Assembly (NCBI GenBank): GCA_001794205.1
Contig: MGJJ01000002.1
Location: forward strand, 1 to 13,797
DNA length: 13,797 nt
Origin: Candidatus Yanofskybacteria bacterium RIFCSPHIGHO2_01_FULL_44_22
GTDB taxonomy: Bacteria; Patescibacteriota; Minisyncoccia; 2-02-FULL-40-12; GWA2-44-9
Direction of reading: 5' to 3'
Part shown: positions 11,101-13,797 of the stretch, piece by piece
How the letters are laid out: each line of letters starts with the position of its first letter
Position numbering within the stretch: the first letter of the stretch is position 1
Notes under the pieces: model-generated
Databases searched by the model: none
Told to the model about the DNA's origin: nothing
What the model saw: only the letters and a program-made list of their open reading frames with translations
Made by a program: the position numbers and the translations under genes

Positions 11101-11541
11101 TTATTCCTCAATTCCTCTCTGTTTGGCGCGGGCGATATCTTTTTTCTTGAGAGTTTCTCGTTTGTCGTATTTTTTCTTGCCGCGGGCGACGCCGACCAGG
11201 AGTTTTATTTTTCCGTTTTTGTCGTAAAGTTTGAGGGGAAGCAGGGTCAGGCCATGGGTTTGGGCCGTGCCGATTAAGGACGAAATCTGTTTTTCGGAGA
11301 AAAGAAGAGCGCGTGTTCTTTGGGGGTCATAATCGGCGGGAGTATTGGCGGGCTGATAGGGGGCGATTATTGCTCCGATTAGCGCCGGCCGGCCGTCAAT
11401 GATTTTCACATAAGCCCCTTTTATAGTTGCCTTGCCGGTTTTTATCGCTTTGACCTCATATCCCTTCAGAACAATGCCCGCCTCGATTGTCTCCAGGATT
11501 TCATAATCAAAACCCGTTTTTGGGTTACTTGCATACTCCAT
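11101..11541 (-). CDS. smpB: SsrA-binding protein SmpB
   Basis: SmpB binds the tRNA-like part of tmRNA and brings it to stalled ribosomes, its C-terminal tail probing the empty mRNA channel. The 146 residues contain FDYEILETIEAGIVLKGYEVKAIKTGKATIKGAYVKI (11-47), PYQPANTPADYDPQRTRALL (61-80) and the basic tail GVARGKKKYDKRETLKKKDIARAKQRG, all typical; the length is normal. The frame stays open back to 11652, but those 37 extra residues do not resemble the family, and a good promoter lies inside them, so the ATG at 11541 is chosen. ssrA follows about 50 bases downstream on the same strand, placing both partners of trans-translation side by side. Confidence 0.96.
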   Translation of the reverse strand: MEYASNPKTGFDYEILETIEAGIVLKGYEVKAIKTGKATIKGAYVKIIDGRPALIGAIIAPYQPANTPADYDPQRTRALLFSEKQISSLIGTAQTHGLTLLPLKLYDKNGKIKLLVGVARGKKKYDKRETLKKKDIARAKQRGIEE

Positions 11542-11551
11542 AATTGATTGA

Positions 11552-11580
11552 ATTTTAACAGATTTGGCGGTTGAAACCAA
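11552..11580 (-). promoter_or_regulatory. smpB promoter, nearly leaderless
   Basis: TTGGTT (11580-11575), 17-base spacer and TAAAAT (11557-11552) preceded by an extended TGT. Ten bases separate the -10 box from the ATG, so the leader would be about four bases. Confidence 0.6.
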
Positions 11581-11656
11581 TAACACCTCATAACCTCCCC
11601 CGTGCTTCGGAGCGCCATCTTTTTGCAATCTGTACGGGTTTTTATTTAACACTTTT

Positions 11657-11690
11657 AACGGGCAAGACCCGTAAACAGGTCTTGCCCGTT
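11657..11690. repeat. 13-bp hairpin between smpB and the zinc-ribbon gene
   Basis: aacgggcaagacc and its exact complement enclose an 8-base loop. The plus-strand flank is ATTTGGTTATTTG and the minus-strand flank AAGTGTTAAATAAAAA, so neither has a clean T run. It sits between two divergent genes, where a terminator is not expected; it may shield the two promoters from each other. The rest of 11542-11756 shows nothing beyond the smpB promoter. Confidence 0.65.
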
Positions 11691-11770
11691 ATTTGGTTAT
11701 TTGTTTAAATGATTGATGTTGCGTTAAACTATCTGAAACACTGGAACAAGTTATTTGGAGGTCTTTGAAA

Positions 11771-12217
11771 ATGCATAAAATAGATTTGCATGGAAATAAC
11801 GGCGAATGTTATTCAAAACCAGGAAAAACCAAAAAGGCTAAGTGTGGGATTTGCGGCGCGCAGATGAATGTTGAGCGGAATGTGCTTAATTCTACAACCC
11901 TAAAGGAAATCCTTTTGAAGATTAAACGAAAATACGATTGGTTTATCTGTCCTTACTTTTACGAAAATTGGCATAGAACGATTAACGACCTAAAAACCGA
12001 CATCCTTGGTCTAGAGGATGAGACGAATGATATAATGAAATGTCAAAGTAAGCTAAAGAAAGAACTTGGGGTCGCCCCAAAAAAATGGGAAGTAAGAATT
12101 GAATTTTTAAAAGGTGAAATCTGTTGTATGAAAGAAACATTAGATTACTTTAAGAAAGAAAAAAATAAGGCCAAGAAAAAAATTATAGCCATTCTTAAAA
12201 CTCATACGGCGCGATAA
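11771..12217 (+). CDS. Zinc-ribbon protein with lysine-rich helical tail, unknown function
   Basis: The 148-residue product has a short N-terminus, then KCGICGAQMNVERN (24-37) and, after a 25-residue helix, DWFICPYFYENWH (56-68). Cys25, Cys28, Cys60 and His68 form a plausible zinc site. I recall similar CxxC...VERN...CPxxxxxWH proteins in CPR genomes, but know no function. Residues 70-145 are charged, Lys/Glu-rich and probably coiled coil, with extra cysteines (91, 118, 119). A TTG at 11765 also fits the frame, but GGAGG (11757-11761) lies nine bases before the ATG at 11771, which decides the start. It is divergent from smpB, convergent with htrA, and one of only three genes here with a proper Shine-Dalgarno site. 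Confidence 0.75.
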   Translation: MHKIDLHGNNGECYSKPGKTKKAKCGICGAQMNVERNVLNSTTLKEILLKIKRKYDWFICPYFYENWHRTINDLKTDILGLEDETNDIMKCQSKLKKELGVAPKKWEVRIEFLKGEICCMKETLDYFKKEKNKAKKKIIAILKTHTAR

Positions 12218-12228
12218 CATCAAGCCGT

Positions 12229-12249
12229 TTTTTGTTTGAAAAACAAAAA
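12229..12249. terminator. Weak bidirectional hairpin between convergent genes
   Basis: TTTTTGTTT, loop GAA and AAACAAAAA, flanked by CCG and GGGCGG, lie between the zinc-ribbon stop and the htrA stop. On the minus strand it gives CCGCCC-TTTTTGTTT just after htrA. AT-rich stem, so only a weak terminator candidate. Confidence 0.4.
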
Positions 12250-12260
12250 GGGCGGAGCGA

Positions 12261-13304
12261 TTATTTGCGCTCTTCCAATTTCACCTTCGTCTTAAATTCT
12301 TTGCCTTTTCTCAAAACCGTCAGGTCGATTTCTTCTCCGACATTGAACTTCTGCAGCATGTCCCGCAAGTCGGATTTCTCGGCCAGTTTTTCTCCGTTCA
12401 ATTCGGTAATGATGTCGTTTTCTTTAACGCCGGCTTTATCGGCGGGCGAGTCCGGCACTATGGCAATCGAGCCCGGGACATGGTCGCGGACAACCAGCGC
12501 GCCGTAATCGGTCGGCAGAGAATAAGTTTTTTGCAGTTTCTCGTTGAGCATCACATATTGAAGGCCGATGAACGGTTTGATAATCCGGCCGTGTTTGATG
12601 ATGTCTTCCAGGTCGTCTTTGGCCCAGTTGATGGGAATCGAGAAGCCGATATTCTGGGCGCCGAAAATAATAGCCGTATTGATGCCGATAGCTTCGCCGT
12701 CGAGATTTATCAGCGGTCCTCCGGAATTGCCCTGGTTGATGGCAACGTCGGTTTGGATTACTCCGCGCAGGTGTTCCATCACGCCGCCGTCGGCTCCGCC
12801 CATTGCCGCCGAAATACTGCGTGAAAGGCCGGAAACGATTCCCTTGGAAACGGTGTTGGAGAAAATTCCCAAAGCGTTGCCGATGGCGATTACCGTCTGG
12901 CCCAGTTCTATCTTGGAAGAATTACCCAAAAGGATGGTCGGCAGGTTTTTGGCGTTTATTTTCATGACGGCAATGTCGTTGATGGGGTCGCGGGAGACAA
13001 CCTTGGCGGGGTATTCTGTCATATCCTCCGCAATCACCGTATATTCGGCGTCCGGGTCGAAAACGACGTGTTTGTTGGTTAAAATCAGCCCGTCGGGGTG
13101 AACGATAAAACCCGAGCCGCCCCCGACCTGGATTTTTTCTCTCTGGCCCTCCTCCACTTCCCCAAAAATAAATTGGTGAGGGATGGGCATGCCGTAGATG
13201 TTCTTAATTTTCGGCAGATATTTTGATATAACTATGCTGACCACGGAGGGAACAGTCCTTTTGACTGTTTCAACGGTTAACTTGTCGTATTCTTGGGAAT
13301 TCAT
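12261..13304 (-). CDS. HtrA/DegP-type serine protease with one PDZ domain
   Basis: The 347-residue protein is an S1C trypsin-fold protease that degrades or refolds damaged proteins. The catalytic triad is visible: His79 in LTNKHVVF, Asp110 in DPINDIAVM, Ser194 in QGNSGGPLIN. The IGNALG and IQTDVAINQGNSGGPL blocks are standard. One PDZ domain follows from about 245, with SPADKAGVKENDIITELNGEKL at its core. Unusually, no signal peptide or membrane anchor is seen: the N-terminus reads MNSQEYDKLTVETVKRTVPSVV, so the enzyme may be cytosolic unless exported by an unrecognised route. An upstream ATG at 13337 would add MGIFVICYSRA, only weakly hydrophobic. Upstream is an inverted repeat and the divergent glycosylase gene. 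Confidence 0.94.
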   Translation of the reverse strand: MNSQEYDKLTVETVKRTVPSVVSIVISKYLPKIKNIYGMPIPHQFIFGEVEEGQREKIQVGGGSGFIVHPDGLILTNKHVVFDPDAEYTVIAEDMTEYPAKVVSRDPINDIAVMKINAKNLPTILLGNSSKIELGQTVIAIGNALGIFSNTVSKGIVSGLSRSISAAMGGADGGVMEHLRGVIQTDVAINQGNSGGPLINLDGEAIGINTAIIFGAQNIGFSIPINWAKDDLEDIIKHGRIIKPFIGLQYVMLNEKLQKTYSLPTDYGALVVRDHVPGSIAIVPDSPADKAGVKENDIITELNGEKLAEKSDLRDMLQKFNVGEEIDLTVLRKGKEFKTKVKLEERK

Positions 13305-13316
13305 TGCACGTGAATA

Positions 13317-13346
13317 GCATATTACGAATATGCCCATGCGAATATG
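13317..13346. promoter_or_regulatory. Operator-like palindrome upstream of htrA
   Basis: GCATATT-acg-AATATGC (13317-13333) is a perfect 7-bp inverted repeat 13 bases before the htrA ATG, and CGAATATG occurs twice (13325 and 13339). It could bind a dimeric regulator or form an RNA hairpin. Promoter boxes for htrA and the divergent glycosylase could not be fixed with confidence in 13305-13395. Confidence 0.4.
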
Positions 13347-13395
13347 ATTAAACCTTCGCAGATTATTCGTAGATTTGCGTTTATTTTATTTAATT

Positions 13396-13797
13396 ATGCG
13401 GCTTTCTAAAAAATTTTACAATAGAAAAACGCTTACTGTTGCCCGCGAATTGCCGGGTAAATATTTAGTTCGTCGGATAGGCCGTAAAACTATTGTCGGA
13501 ATGATAACGGAAACGGAAGCGTATTGCGGTTTCCGAGACCTCGCTTCGCATGCGTCAAAGGGTCTGACACCAAGAACCAAAATAATGTTTGGGCCGCCCG
13601 GCCACGCTTATGTTTATATGATTTACGGAATGTATCATTGTTTAAATATCGTTACCGAGAAAGAGGGCTATCCGGCGGCGGTGTTGATACGAAGCGTGGC
13701 AATAAACGATAGACAAGGGACTGTGGTTGATGGCAAGAAAAATAAATTATTAAATGGTCCCGGAAAAGTGTGCCGGGAATTTAAAATAGATAAAAAA
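13396..13797 (+). CDS. 3-methyladenine DNA glycosylase (AAG/MPG), 3' end cut off
   Basis: The 134 codons present belong to the AAG family, which removes alkylated purines such as 3-methyladenine to start base-excision repair. LPGKYLVRRIGRKTIVGMITETEAYCGFRDLASHASKGLTPRT covers the N-terminal half, with the catalytic glutamate in TETEAY; MFGPPGHAYVYMIYGMYHCLNIVT and AAVLIRSV are family blocks, and LNGPGKVCREFKI begins the last conserved segment. About 60 residues are probably missing beyond the edge. The ATG at 13396 has no Shine-Dalgarno site; a TATTTT eight bases before it would suit a leaderless message. It is transcribed away from htrA. Confidence 0.95.
   Translation, partial: MRLSKKFYNRKTLTVARELPGKYLVRRIGRKTIVGMITETEAYCGFRDLASHASKGLTPRTKIMFGPPGHAYVYMIYGMYHCLNIVTEKEGYPAAVLIRSVAINDRQGTVVDGKKNKLLNGPGKVCREFKIDKK

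Noticed and set aside
11542..11652. N-terminal extension of SmpB from an upstream start at 11652
   Set aside because: The 37 extra residues do not resemble SmpB, and a promoter with extended -10 lies inside this stretch.
1..13797. CRISPR array, rRNA genes, insertion sequences with transposase
   Set aside because: No regularly spaced direct repeats with unique spacers, no rRNA sequence and no transposase reading frame were found on either strand.

Overview
This window looks like a piece of a small-genome bacterium of the Candidate Phyla Radiation (Patescibacteria, probably Parcubacteria-like). This is inferred from gene content and style only: compact core genes, a short valyl-tRNA synthetase, a VanW-type envelope protein, a PrsW-like protease, short intergenic gaps, tRNA and tmRNA genes without an encoded CCA, and few Shine-Dalgarno sites. 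UGA is used as a stop (infC, rluA), so this is standard code 11 rather than the UGA-glycine code of some CPR lineages.

Layout, left to right. (1) 1-2333, minus strand: prsW-like, hsp20 and a vanW-family gene (cut by the left edge) form an envelope/stress cluster read from a probable leaderless promoter. (2) 2334-2569: a gene-poor spacer full of inverted repeats. (3) 2570-5978, minus: tsaD followed closely by valS. Both genes carry low-complexity insertions. (4) 6066-6139, plus: tRNA-Glu(UUC), with a promoter overlapping that of tsaD. (5) 6188-7758, minus: infC-rpmI-rplT plus an uncharacterised fourth gene, closed by a strong terminator. (6) 7847-8548, plus: an RluA-family pseudouridine synthase. 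(7) 8598-9152, minus: a short SPFH/band-7 protein with consensus promoter, ribosome binding site and terminator. (8) 9265-10670: the most interesting part. A 20-bp sequence identical to the 3' end of the tmRNA gene occurs three times and bounds two small tandem inserts, one with a DUF397 gene and a mini alpha/beta hydrolase, the other with a GIY-YIG nuclease. The copy farthest from ssrA still has CCA and a terminator, as expected for the displaced original 3' end. (9) 10652-11541, minus: ssrA (tmRNA) and smpB side by side, the trans-translation pair. (10) 11771-12217, plus: a zinc-ribbon protein of unknown function. (11) 12261-13304, minus, an HtrA-type serine protease without visible membrane anchor, divergent from a 3-methyladenine DNA glycosylase that runs off the right edge.

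Most of the window is translation machinery and quality control: infC, L35, L20, valS, tRNA-Glu, tsaD (t6A), rluA, ssrA/smpB, plus Hsp20, HtrA and PrsW for protein stress. The accessory layer is concentrated at the tmRNA 3' end. Several genes (prsW, GIY-YIG, probably tsaD, smpB and rluA) have a -10 box so close to the start codon that they should be leaderless, whereas three accessory genes (SPFH, DUF397, zinc ribbon) carry textbook Shine-Dalgarno sites.
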